Source of the DNA: Gymnopilus junonius
Taxonomy: Eukaryota; Basidiomycota; Agaricomycetes; Agaricales; Galerinaceae
Length of the DNA stretch: 16,404 nucleotides
Assembly: GCA_015501075.1 (NCBI GenBank)
Contig: JADNYJ010000670.1
Coordinates: 1-16,404 of the forward strand
Direction of reading: 5' to 3'
Numbering within the stretch: position 1 is the stretch's first letter; every line of letters begins with the position of its first letter. Position numbers and translations under genes: made by a program. This document shows, in pieces, positions 8,823-16,404 of the stretch. The notes under the pieces were generated by a model. It worked only from the letters and a program-made list of their open reading frames with translations. It searched no databases and was not told the DNA's origin.

Positions 8823-9250
8823 TGTTGACACAATAAGTGTTCATGTGACTACATCACATGACTCACATGACACATGTGATCAGACACATCTATATGTGAC
8901 TAGATCCAGTAACTACAAAGTATCATAGTCATCTTATATGACTAAATGTGTGATCACTTAGTGAGCATATTACTCATCTTATGAGTAGATATTAGTAATT
9001 ACATAGTAATTAGCTGAGTAATTGCCTTATGCATTACTCATACATAGTTAGTCACTGCATGTCCTGTAGGTATATAAGGATGCTCCAAACAGCATCCTAA
9101 TCTAAGTCATTTGCACTTCTAAGTAGTAGCCTAAGTAGTCACCTTAGCACTAGCCTCTCACAACCCAGGTAAGCTAGTAGTTACATTGATACTATGCAGA
9201 GCACATCGTGCATGCAGTGGTTTGCTGCTGTATGTACCACTTGCTGCTCA
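8823..9250 (+). repeat. 5' LTR of the copia element
   Basis: The proposed LTR begins TGTTGACACAATAAG and ends TTGCTGCTCA, two bases before the primer-binding site, for 428 bp. It holds a TATA box and is unusually rich in short palindromes (CACATG/CATGTG words at 8843-8880, TTACTCAT..ATGAGTAG at 8970-8988, TTACATAGTAA near 8999-9009). Boundaries rest on the TG..CA rule and the primer-binding site, since the 3' LTR is not present to confirm them. Confidence 0.7.
9071..9078 (+). promoter_or_regulatory. TATA box in the LTR
   Basis: TATATAAG lies about 180 bp before the LTR end, a suitable place for the Pol II core promoter that defines the U3/R boundary. Transcription would be expected to start near 9100. 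Confidence 0.65.
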
Positions 9251-9252
9251 AT

Positions 9253-9265
9253 AGGTTATGGGCCC
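9253..9265 (+). promoter_or_regulatory. Primer-binding site (initiator tRNA-Met anticodon arm)
   Basis: AGGTTATGGGCCC is complementary to the anticodon stem-loop of initiator tRNA-Met (containing CTCATAACC), with one G-T type mismatch. Some copia elements prime minus-strand DNA synthesis from an internally cleaved initiator tRNA using just this kind of site. Its place two bases after the LTR supports the LTR boundary. Confidence 0.75.
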
Positions 9266-9283
9266 CAATAGCAAAGCATGCTG

Positions 9284-9440
9284 TTCACCATTGGCAGAAC
9301 CTGCTTGACATTGAGTTCACCCTAGGGCAGAACCTGTCTAGCATTGTTCGCCATTGTGCAGAACCTGCTTAGCATCAGTCTGTAGCTTACTTCTACCTGG
9401 GAAGACAGTTCACTGTTAGGCAGAACATCGACCACAGCTG
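9284..9440 (+). repeat. Leader tandem repeat, 31-32 bp period
   Basis: Units start at 9284, 9316, 9347, about 9378 (diverged) and 9409. Each good unit has the form TTCACC, then about 6 bases, then GCAGAACCTG, then a NTAGCATTG tail. A fifth partial unit begins at 9441. It lies between the primer-binding site and gag, where packaging or translation signals of the genomic RNA would be expected; that role is inference. Confidence 0.75.
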
Positions 9441-9570
9441 TTCATTGCTAGACTGAATGCTCTCCAACAATAGTTTGCTGAACATTGTTAAGGGCCTTGT
9501 CATGAAGGCCTGGACATCTGTTGCTGTCTGGACAATTTCCCTTAAGGGGTTAATTCCATGTCTGGTGCAG

Positions 9571-9650
9571 GTATTTTTAGCAGTGCTTTCCTTATTTAGC
9601 ACACTTTCTACACACCTGTCACTGACACAACCCAGCCTTTTTCTTAACAG
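9571..9650 (+). other. Possible intron in the gag leader
   Basis: GTATTTTTAG at 9571 follows GTGCAG, and a pyrimidine-rich stretch ends in TTCTTAACAG at 9650, with a CACTGAC branch-like word near 9620. The 80-bp piece would sit wholly in the 5' leader, 31 bp before the gag start. Splice use cannot be shown from sequence; no coding frame depends on it. Confidence 0.3.
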
Positions 9651-9681
9651 AAATTTCCAATCATCCAAATCAAACTCAACA

Positions 9682-10581
9682 ATGTCTTCCATAAAGAACA
9701 CCACCTCTATCTTCTTCACCACCTCTGACCTTCTCAAGTTTGATGGCCATCACTACCATCAATGGGCATCTAAGATGGAGGCTGTCATCCTCTATATGGA
9801 TGTTAAATCTGTCCTGGAAGGGACCCTTACTGCTCCAGTGGACCAAGTAATCAAGGAACCCACTTTTTCCACTGGCACTCATGCCACTGAATCCACTCCT
9901 GCCACTGGGCCTTCACAGGGAGACTTAAACCTGTACAATGCTTGCTTCTCTCGATGGTCTGCTGCCAAAGAAGTATACCGCCATAAATTGGAGAGCTACA
10001 ACTCCAAGAATGCCAAGGTGCTCAGCCTTTTGGCCATGTGTCTTGATACTGATATATGGGAACAGGTTAAAGCCCTGTCTGTGGCTCAAGCATGGGATTG
10101 GATCAAAACAAAGTACTCCAAGGAGATGTTCGTCGAGACCCTTGAGGACTTTAGGGTCCTTATGAATCTCAAGATTGATCTATCCAATCCCAACCCCCAG
10201 CTTTCCAAGTTCCATTACCACTATGGGCATCTCCCACTGGTTAATGATACCAATGTCACAATGGCATCCGGTGCCACCAGAATGGTACCCATGATTTCCA
10301 AATCCATGGCATGCCTAGTCCTACTTATGAATCTTCCACTTGCTATGAATGTCACATTGCAAGAATCCGTCTATCAGCAGATGATGGAAGACTTCACTTG
10401 GCAGAATTTAGTTCCAAATATGGAACTGAAAGACCTCTTTGACAGCATTTGCACCACATGGGCTGCCCAATTTGGGCACCTTAAGGCTCATGAGCAACCC
10501 AAGCATGGCATGTTCTATATGCCAAAGCAGCTCAACCCACTAAGGACAGCTGGCCCAGAAACCAACAGGCTAGCAATGTGA
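9682..10581 (+). pseudogene. gag: Copia gag (capsid, UBN2-type), frameshifted near its end
   Basis: The frame starting at 9682 (MSSIKNTTSIFFTTSDLLKF) is chosen as the start. The open frame extends upstream to 9457, but that part looks like leader sequence, and CAACAATG is a good context. The N-terminal block has FDGHHYHQWASKMEAVI, matching copia gag (F-G-NY--W---M). Later come NAKVLSLLAMCLD, AWDWIKTKYSKE and MNLKIDLSNPN, and the end is DLFDSICTTWAAQFGHL. The frame stops at TGA 10579, but near 10515 the better gag-like continuation (Gln/Asn/Ser/Lys-rich, AKAAQPTKDSWPRNQQ) is in another frame, so a frameshift is likely. The family forms the cytoplasmic virus-like particle. No zinc knuckle is visible in this copy. 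Confidence 0.8.
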
Positions 10582-11570
10582 ATGCGCAGCATAATACTGT
10601 GATCAAAGGGAAAGGTCCCAAACCCTGCCACTCTAATCAGCAGAATGCTGGAAGTAATTCTGGCAGTTCACAGAAAAGAGATTTCCCAAGAGGAAAACCT
10701 GCTGTGCCAGCCAAAAACCAAAGTTGGCATGCTTTGTTGAGGACCCTGATGATGAGCCCTTCATGCTCACATCATTGGCACAACTAACGCCATTGATCCC
10801 ACCCCCACTACTCATAATGTCATTGAGGTTAGTGGGTGAGGCACGATCACCACTTGCAAAGTCCACAGAGGAGGTGCCTGGAAAAACCCCACTTGGGGAA
10901 TGGCACCATACCCTCTTTTAGGAAATCCTAGGACCTAATGTCACAGATCAGGGTTACCCTGACCATTGCCACCTTGAGTAGATTTGAGGAAGTTGCCCTT
11001 AATACAGGCAAAGTAGCATCAGTGAGAATGTTGCATTGGGGTCGTTGATGACAACTGAGATCTACCATGATCTCTTTGGTCCTGAGCCTGATGGGCTCCG
11101 ACCCCAGATCCTTCTCACATGGCAGTCAATTCCAACCGCTTATGGCAGAAGATTGGAATCAGATGCATGGAGTAGTTTCACAAGGTGATCTCACCTATGT
11201 GGACGATGACAAGGAGTATATCTCCTTTGGGGAAGAAGACTGCCTCTGCCACTGCCAATCAGTGAGTCCCTACATCTTGGATCACACTATATTGGTGCTG
11301 ATGGAAACATCATCAATAAAAAGGATCAACAGACCCAAGACAATGTACAAGATGATGTGGATTCAGACCCAATCTCTTATAAGGATGAGATAGAGCAGAA
11401 TTGTGGCAATTCAGTGCTCCTCCCTCATCCGGACTGGCAAGTACCCTCTTGTTCACATGTTGACAAGATACTAACTGATCAACCCACAGGTATTAATACA
11501 CTGTATGGGGTAGATAGTAGATTAAATTTATTTACTATCTACAATATACGTATATATTGATCATGTTGTC
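10520..11570 (+). pseudogene. Gag-protease linker region, degenerate
   Basis: Pieces of coding character occur in different frames: a basic Gln/Asn/Ser stretch (10540-10720), then ACFVEDPDDEPFMLTSL (about 10727-10777), then Pro/Leu-rich and acidic pieces (11067-11393). No CCHC zinc knuckle is recognisable. Frames change at least twice. A hairpin and an AT-rich palindrome lie at 11510-11555, just before protease. Confidence 0.5.
11510..11555. repeat. Hairpin and AT-rich palindrome before protease
   Basis: GTAGATAGTA (11510-11519) pairs perfectly with TACTATCTAC (11533-11542) around a 13-nt loop. ATATACGTATAT (11544-11555) follows directly as a 12-bp palindrome. It may be a small inserted element or an RNA structure between gag and pol; there is no further evidence. 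Confidence 0.6.
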
Positions 11571-11576
11571 TCTTGT

Positions 11577-12080
11577 GTGAACTGTAAGGGAAAGGAATGT
11601 CAGAAGACATTTGAGGAATGGCTTGTAGATTCCGGAGTGTCCATCCACTTTTCTGGACACATCTCTGATTTCTTGGCACTTACCATGTTTCCAAACAAAG
11701 ATAGACCAAAGGTCCAAACTGCCAATGGCATTGCCTTTGTCACTGGATATGGTACTGTTTTCATAGAAATGGAAGTAACTGATAAAAATAATACTGTGAT
11801 GCATGAAACATTGTGACTTCATCCAGTATTCTACATGCCTGATGTGACTGTATGACTTCTGTTGATGGGTCAAATCCTCAGCACAAACAATGTTGTATTA
11901 GGTGATTCACGATCACTTAATTTCATATCCAAAGAGAATAGCCGCACCATTTTAAATGCATTGCCTAAGCATTCTCATCATGACACTATGTTTTGGGTTA
12001 AGTCACAGATCATCTCTGGAAAGAACTTGATTGTGATGGAATTGGTACATGCCAAAGATTATGATCTATGGCATAGATGA
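11577..12080 (+). pseudogene. pol: Copia protease and start of the pre-integrase region
   Basis: WLVDSGVSIHFSGH places the aspartic protease active site (Asp codon 11628-11630, then Ser-Gly) in its usual W-VDSG context; the common DSGA is DSGV here. A TANG...GTVFIEM stretch follows, then PVFYMPDVTV*LLLMGQ, corresponding to the family's L--VLYVP---NLLS block. TGA stops lie at 11814 and 11853, all in one frame with the downstream pre-integrase piece. The protease would cleave the Gag-Pol polyprotein in the particle. Confidence 0.8.
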
Positions 12081-12418
12081 CTCGGACACCCTTCCACTCA
12101 AGTGTTTGAGAAGTTTAAGGCTAATTCCAAAAACTTCCCATCTATTAAAGTCCCAAAGGATGCTGGCATATGCAAGGGTTGCACAAAAGGAAAGATGCAC
12201 TCATGCTCTTTCTCAGACAATGTCAAATGTGCAACCAAACCATTCCAGTGGATCCATTCAGACCTTAAGGAGTATCCAGTGACTTTGTATCACTGATACA
12301 AATATTTTATTTCCTTTATCGATGATCACACATTGAATACTTGGGTCACACTCCTCAAATGAAGGAGTGATGCAAAATATGCCACCAGGCAATTCTTAGC
12401 CATGGTGAAAACCAAGTA
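12054..12418 (+). pseudogene. pol: Copia GAG-pre-integrase and integrase N-part (split by Tc1)
   Basis: DLWHR*LGHPS (about 12063-12096) is the pre-integrase motif, with a TGA (12078) exactly where Arg is near-invariant. CKGCTKGKMH gives the zinc-binding CxxC half, and its His partners are in the LGH block. The catalytic core starts with WIHSDLKEY (first Asp codon 12261-12263), then YKYFISFIDDHT. TGA stops lie at 12078, 12294 and 12360. The frame continues to KTKY at 12416, where the Tc1 element has entered. Confidence 0.88.
12417..12418 (+). repeat. Target-site duplication TA (left)
   Basis: TA directly precedes CAGTGAGGG of the Tc1/mariner element and is repeated at 14012-14013. Joining the flanks with one TA gives an unbroken copia integrase frame (KTKY-NAKVEQ), which confirms both the boundaries and the duplication. 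Confidence 0.95.
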
Positions 12419-12630
12419 CAGTGAGGGACAAAACCGTTCCAATGTTTCAAGCATCTACAATAAAGCAGGAATAACTTGGGAACTAAGAAAGGTGGAACCT
12501 TGAAACTTTAAACCTAGGTAGCCCTGGATATTATCTATCCAAACATATACAAATCATTATGTAACTATGTTTTTTTCCCACACTACAAATCATTTAAAAT
12601 AATAAGTACATTGGAATGGTTTTGTCCCTC
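12419..12630 (+). repeat. Tc1 left terminal arm (212 bp), bounded by inverted 22-bp motifs
   Basis: The outer motif is GAGGGACAAAACCGTTCC (within 12423-12444). The inner end, 12609-12630, is the inverse complement of it with one C/T change. So the arm alone has the layout of a tiny inverted-repeat element. It is a 212-bp inverse copy of 13800-14011. Confidence 0.9.
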
Positions 12631-12756
12631 TCAGTCAAATCACCTGACTTTGTTGATTACAGACAAATAACAGCAAATAAAATCATGTGAGTGAATTGCA
12701 AAGAGTATATATACTCTTGTACATTGCTCATAACTCCCCCAACTCATTATTTCACC

Positions 12757-13772
12757 ATGCACTGACTTACTGTTGCCCAACGCACCCACATTATTCATCT
12801 TCTTAATCAAGGACATTCTGCTCACCAAATTGAAGCAACCACTGGTGTTTCTATGACTTCTATATCCAGGATTCGCACCAAATACTGTCCTGATCTTGCC
12901 AAGTCCACTGGTGGCCATCCAAAGAAACTTTCACCATCCAATGTCCAATATGCTCTACGCCTTATCACTTCTCGCAAGGCTGAAAATGCTGTTGAGGTTG
13001 CCAAAACCTTGAAAGACATTACCAATGAGCCTCTCTCATCAAAGACAGTCCGCAGGGCACTTCGGGACACAGGATTAAAGGCTGTTGTCAAGAAAAAAAG
13101 GCCTTTTCTCTCCAAATGACATAGAAGGGAACTATGGACTTTGCAATGGCTCACCTCCACTGGACTGTTGAGGACTGGAAGAGGGTGGTTTACACAGATG
13201 AGACCAAAGTCAATCATTTGGGGTCAGATGGGAGGAAATGGGTGTGGAAAATGCCAGGAGAAGCACTTTCTGATAGGCTGGTGGAAGGCACAGTAAAGTT
13301 TGCAGGAGGAAACTTGATGTTTTGGGGCTGTATGTTTTGGGAAGGAGTTGGATATGGCACCAAGATTGATGGGAGGATGGATGCTGACCTTTATGTGTCT
13401 ATTTTGGAAGAGGAACTCCAGCAAAGCCTGGAATATTTCAACAAGAAACCTGAAGATGTCATTTTTCAGCAAGACAATGACCCCAAGCACAAGAGTAAAA
13501 AGGCAATGAAGTGGCTAGAAGACAGTGGTTTGGAAGTCATGATATGGCCACCTCAATCAGCAGACCTCAACCCAATTGAACACCTTTGGGTTTACCTCAA
13601 GGCTAGGCTTGCAGAGTATGAAACCCAGCCTTCTAGCATAGCAGAACTTTGGGAGAGGACACAGAAGGTGTGGAATGAAATTCCAGCTTCTGTATGTCAG
13701 AATTTGATAGAAAGTATGCCAAGGAGGGTTGCAGCTGTTGCAAAGGCCAAGGGAGGCTATACCAAGTACTAA
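12757..13772 (+). pseudogene. Tc1/mariner transposase, DD34E, two TGA stops and a frameshift
   Basis: ATG 12757 begins MH, then TGA at 12763, then LTVAQRTHIIHLLNQGHS, a Tc1-type N-terminal helix-turn-helix. A second HTH with SSKTVRRALRDTGL ends in a basic stretch (KKKRPF). TGA at 13117 and a 1-base loss near 13130 then shift to the catalytic frame. The catalytic triad is visible: Asp in VVYTDETK (13197-13199), Asp in FQQDNDPKH (13473-13475) and Glu in DLNPIEHLW (13578-13580), with exactly 34 residues between the last two. Full length would be about 338 aa, normal for the family. The C-terminus is complete (TAA 13770-13772). Both TGAs replace likely Arg codons. Without repair this copy cannot encode an active transposase. 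Confidence 0.93.
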
Positions 13773-13799
13773 ATACCCTAAATAGTATATAATTTTCAA

Positions 13800-14011
13800 G
13801 AGGGACAAAACCGTTCCAATGTACTTATTATTTTAAATGATTTGTAGTGTGGGAAAAAAACATGGTTACATAATGATTTGTATATGTTTGGATAGATAAT
13901 ATCCAGGGCTACCTAGGTTTAAAATTTCAAGGTTCCACCTTTCTTAGTTCCCAAGTTATTCCTGTTTTATTGTAGATGCTTGAAACATTGGAATGGTTTT
14001 GTCCCTCACTG
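13800..14011 (-). repeat. Tc1 right terminal arm (212 bp), bounded by inverted 22-bp motifs
   Basis: This is the inverse of the left arm, equal in length to the base. The inner motif is at 13800-13821 and the outer at 13986-14011. Differences from the left arm are transitions; the two inside the motif change ACCGTT to ACCATT, a CpG loss. Confidence 0.9.
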
Positions 14012-14013
14012 TA
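14012..14013 (+). repeat. Target-site duplication TA (right)
   Basis: This is the second copy of the TA target, after ...CACTG; the copia integrase frame continues immediately (AATGCCAAAGTC). Confidence 0.95.
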
Positions 14014-14590
14014 TAATGCCAAAGTCGAGCAGTGGATGAGCGACAATGGTGGTGAATACATTGATAAGGAATATATTAATATCCTTAATGATCTTGGGAT
14101 CGAAATCCAGAGAAGTGTACTGCATCAGCCTCAAATGAACAGGTGAGCTGAATGCTTCAATTGGACTTTAGATAAGAAAGCCAAGTCCATGTGCCTATTA
14201 GCTTGTCTTCCTGACAGCTGGTGGGAGTTTTGCATCATACATGCAGTCTATTTATACAATAGAACTCCCATGCATCAACTCAACTAGAAATCTCCATTTG
14301 AATTAATCAATGGAGAAAAGCCTGATTTGTCACACCTACAGGTGCTAGGATGTGGGGCATATGTGTTCCTTCCAAAGGATACATGGGCAAATAAACTTTC
14401 ACCCAAATCCAAGTTAATGATATTTCTCAGATATCGCGGACATTCTTCTAATATGATGTTCATGCGAAGTCCCAACAATGTTCTATTCATAGCTGCCATG
14501 GCGCTTTTTGATGAACATTTGTTTCCTAAATGCCAAAAGGCTAAAGTACCACCACTTACCCAAAACATAAGTGCACCTCCCCAGAGGAAC
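14014..14590 (+). pseudogene. pol: Copia integrase, catalytic C-part
   Basis: SDNGGEY provides the second catalytic Asp (14042-14044), and the third residue is Glu at 14150-14152 in the block NR*AECFNWTL. Copia integrases there have an Arg-rich block of the form -G-AER-NRT-. The copy shows TGA (14144) for Arg, Cys (14153) for Arg and Trp (14162) for Arg, all three explained by C-to-T at CpG. A TAG is at 14285, in LN*KSPFELI. The C-terminal part has LRVFGC-like VLGCGAYVFLPKD and the KLSPKSKLMIFLRYRGHSSN block. The frame is lost near 14590. Confidence 0.9.
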
Positions 14591-15180
14591 CTGTTTTGGA
14601 AGTGGAGGATAGTGATTCTCATGATGGTGATGAACCATCCTATACACCACCCCCAAATAATCCGTCAAGTGAGCCTGAGGGACCTCATGATGATGAGCCA
14701 CCCAGGACTCCACCTCCCGAGTCACCAGCAGTTACCAGTCCCAGTATGCCTTCTACTCCTAGGCAAGGACCAAGATCTGATCTCCCACCACCTGCACTGC
14801 AGAAACCCTGTGCCAGTCCATCAGGGGGAGCTGCTGATGATGCTCCAAGAAGGAGCACTCATGAGAGTAAAAGTATGCAAAAGAAGGGAACATATACCCT
14901 CCTGGTACAGCCACCAATAGAGATCGCCAATGCAGATTAGACATAACTGGATCTGCTCCAAATTTGTCTATGGCCTCTAGTGACCCGTGGTTGAATACCC
15001 ATACAATCCTAATGGAGCAGAAGGGGGAGCACATTGGCATGCCTATTTACTTTCTAAGGCAATTTCTGATAGTGCACTTCCAGATCCATTGAATGTCCAT
15101 AATTGGACTAGTAAAGATCTCAGATGGCTACCTGCCGATCAACAACAGGAATGGCATGAGGCTCAATTCGAAGATTAGAG
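14590..15180 (+). pseudogene. pol: Integrase-RT connector, Pro/Ser/acidic
   Basis: After a frame change the sequence reads an acidic and Pro-rich tract (DSDSHDGDEPSYTPPPNNPS, then PPPESPAVTSPSMPSTP) typical of the low-complexity tail that follows copia integrase. A further frame change before about 15060 leads to LPDPLNVHNW...ADQQQEWHEAQFED, the usual N-terminal lead-in to the reverse transcriptase. Several single-base changes of frame break it. Confidence 0.75.
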
Positions 15181-15960
15181 GCCCTTCATAAACGAAAAGT
15201 TTATGAGCTCTCTGACCTACCTCCAGGCCAAAAGGCCATCAAAATTCATTGGGTTTTTGATATTAAGTCCGATGGACATAAAAAAGCCTGTCTAGTTGCC
15301 AAGGATTTTCCCAAATAGAAGGCCTAGACTATGAGAGATCTTCTCACTGGTTGTCTGTTTGAGTCAGTCTACAATCTTAGCCTTAGCGCTCTTGAGAAAT
15401 GGCAAGAGTCCCTTGACATCAAATCAGCTTTCCTATATGGGAAACTTGATGAGGAGATATATATGGAACAGCCTGATGGCTTTACCATAAAGGGACAGAG
15501 AAGAAAGTACTCTGCCTGCTCAAAGCTATCTATGGGCTAAAACAAGCTGCACATGCATGGTGGTCTGAACTTGATCTCCCTTAAAGAGCTCAGTTTCACA
15601 TGCCTATATGCTGATGCTGGCATATTTGTCACAAGACATAGCGATGGGACCCTTGTCATTATGTTGGCATATGTTGATGATATTATCGTCACAGGTCCCA
15701 CTGAATTAGTCCACAAAAGAAGCAGTTTTTATGACTGCATGGGAATGTCGAGACCTAGGTGTATGTCAGGAGTTTCTCCACATGAGAATCAGGTACATAA
15801 AAGGCAAGACCTATATTGATCAAATGCCATACCTTAATAAGATTCTTACATGCTTCGGAATGACAATGCGAAAGCAGCACAGACTCCACTACCACTGGGT
15901 ATAAGCCAGAACCCTTTACAGGCATGAGTTCGGCTTCACTTCAGTCAGAATATCAATCGG
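15180..15960 (+). pseudogene. pol: Copia reverse transcriptase (RVT_2)
   Basis: The frame opens with ALHKRKVYELSDLPPGQ and IHWVFDIKSDG, then LVAKDF. After a frame change near 15310 come SLDIKSAFLYGKLDEEIYM (first catalytic Asp 15415-15417) and QPDGFTIKGQ. The LKAIYGLKQAAHAWW block is present near 15517-15565 in a shifted frame. YVDD is intact at 15670-15681 (LAYVDDIIVTG). Then come the WECRDLG and QEFLHMRI blocks and the GMTMRK region. The enzyme would copy element RNA to DNA in the particle; at least four frame changes make it inactive. Confidence 0.88.
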
Positions 15961-16404
15961 TGATCAGTTCCCTGCTATATTTAATGCTAGGAACATGACC
16001 CATATAGCCTTTGCTGTAACACAGATGGCTAAGTTTGCTGCAAACCCATCTGATGAACATCTGAACCATGCTAAATATATTATGCACTATCTAGTCAGTA
16101 TGCACAATTATGCACTTGTGTTCATGGAAACAGTGATACAGGCTTTATGCCTACTGTGATGCCTCATATGGTGATGACAGAACAGAGCCAGATCACATGC
16201 AGATCTATGCAGGGATTCTTCTTTTCCCTTGCTGAGTGGGAGTATCAAATGGCACTCCAAATGCAGACTCTAGTATCATGTCTTCCACTATGGCAGAGTA
16301 CATGGCACTCTCTGACTGTGCACATGACTGTGCATGGTTTAAGATTCTATTCCAAGAAATCAGGATGTCAATCCCATATTCCCTTATATGGAGATAGTCA
16401 TGGA
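15940..16404 (+). pseudogene. pol: Copia RNase H, cut by the window end
   Basis: Starting from a YQSVISSLLYLMLGT block, a TGA at 15996 again replaces the Arg of the family's GTRPDI motif. Then FAVTQMAKFAANPSDEHLNH, AYCDASYGDD (first Asp 16158-16160) and STMAEYMALSDCA (Glu 16296-16298) follow the order of a Ty1/copia RNase H. One-base losses change frame near 16000 and elsewhere. The last bases read PLYGDSH, close to the final catalytic Asp, so the 3' LTR should begin soon after the window end. Confidence 0.85.

Larger units (their letters stand above)
12419..14011 (+). mobile_element. Tc1/mariner (DD34E) transposon inserted in copia integrase
   Basis: The 1593-bp element starts CAGTGAGGGACAAAACCG, ends with its inverted complement ...GTCCCTCACTG, and is flanked by TA. 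It has 212-bp terminal arms (12419-12630 and 13800-14011) in inverted orientation that differ at about five sites, all transitions, and a single transposase between them. The near-identity of the arms suggests a fairly recent insertion compared with the age of the host copia copy, but the transposase already has two stops and a frameshift. Confidence 0.95.
8823..16404 (+). mobile_element. Ty1/copia LTR retrotransposon, 3' end outside the window, decayed
   Basis: The order is 5' LTR, primer-binding site, gag, protease, integrase, reverse transcriptase, RNase H. Integrase lies before reverse transcriptase, which is the copia (Pseudoviridae) order. The element is interrupted at 12419-14011 by a Tc1/mariner insertion and runs off the window inside RNase H, so the 3' LTR cannot be compared. 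It carries many in-frame TGA stops and several single-base frameshifts and is not functional. Most stops sit at expected arginines. Confidence 0.93.

Noticed and set aside
8504..8833. 109-codon minus-strand frame before the LTR
   Set aside because: I do not recognise it; it overlaps the LTR start by a few bases, and CpG-poor decayed DNA can give such frames by chance.
9457..9681. N-terminal extension of the gag frame (75 codons, hydrophobic)
   Set aside because: It is open in frame but lies in the leader after the tandem repeat, includes a possible intron, and has no gag character; the start at 9682 is better.
11814..12362. Programmed TGA readthrough or an altered genetic code in copia
   Set aside because: TGAs also occur in hAT and Tc1, always with frameshifts and other CpG losses. 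The terminal codons of the better-preserved gene at 3435-5178 are normal, so decay is simpler.
12822..13217. 131-codon minus-strand frame over the Tc1 transposase
   Set aside because: It is the mirror of the transposase coding strand and has no family character.
14596..14940. Independent acidic/Pro-rich gene
   Set aside because: It joins the integrase tail of copia in position and composition; the separate open frame is caused by a frameshift.
1..16404. CRISPR array, prokaryotic operon or prophage
   Set aside because: No regular repeat-spacer pattern, no ribosome-binding sites, and many spliceosomal introns; the repeats are eukaryotic transposons.

Overview
The window looks like a repeat-rich stretch of a filamentous mushroom-forming fungus (Basidiomycota, probably Agaricomycetes). 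This rests on three things: very short spliceosomal introns (about 46-64 bp, GTRAGT...YAG), a hAT transposase and a Ty1/copia element of types common in such genomes, and strong CpG depletion confined to the transposons. It is not bacterial, and I see no CRISPR array, rRNA or plasmid feature. The genus is not determinable from sequence alone.

Layout. (1) 1-2581: 3' part of a decayed hAT DNA transposon on the + strand, with eight recognisable introns, the C-terminal dimerisation domain, a palindrome-rich subterminal region and a probable 3' terminal inverted repeat. (2) 2582-3060: nothing recognised apart from one hairpin. (3) 3080-3152, minus strand: a tRNA-like/SINE-like sequence with good Pol III A and B boxes but no acceptor pairing. 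(4) 3435-5178: a six-exon host-type gene of unknown function, CpG-retaining, nearly intact, with one apparent frameshift; a nested inverted repeat lies at 5322-5391. (5) 5392-8822: gene-poor decayed DNA holding a 626-bp MITE-like element (6385-7010), built of many AACTGG/CCAGTT boxes and inserted next to a diverged direct duplication (6079-6190 and 7018-7120). (6) 8823-16404 (runs off the end): a decayed Ty1/copia LTR retrotransposon in the order 5' LTR, primer-binding site complementary to the initiator-tRNA anticodon arm, leader tandem repeat, gag, protease, integrase, reverse transcriptase, RNase H. (7) 12419-14011: a Tc1/mariner (DD34E) transposon inserted at a TA inside the copia integrase. 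It has unusual 212-bp terminal arms, each itself bounded by inverted copies of the 22-bp terminal motif.

How it fits together. The window is mostly a layered transposon graveyard: Tc1 in copia, with hAT and MITE debris upstream and one possibly live gene between them. A recurring theme is that in-frame TGA stops in hAT, copia and Tc1 lie where the families carry a conserved arginine, as expected from CGA to TGA change by deamination of methylated CpG. The gene at 3435-5178, the tRNA-like sequence and the MITE core keep their CpGs. I do not see a novel defence or metabolic system. The most unusual items are the Tc1 end structure, the CpG-retaining gene and the MITE-like element.
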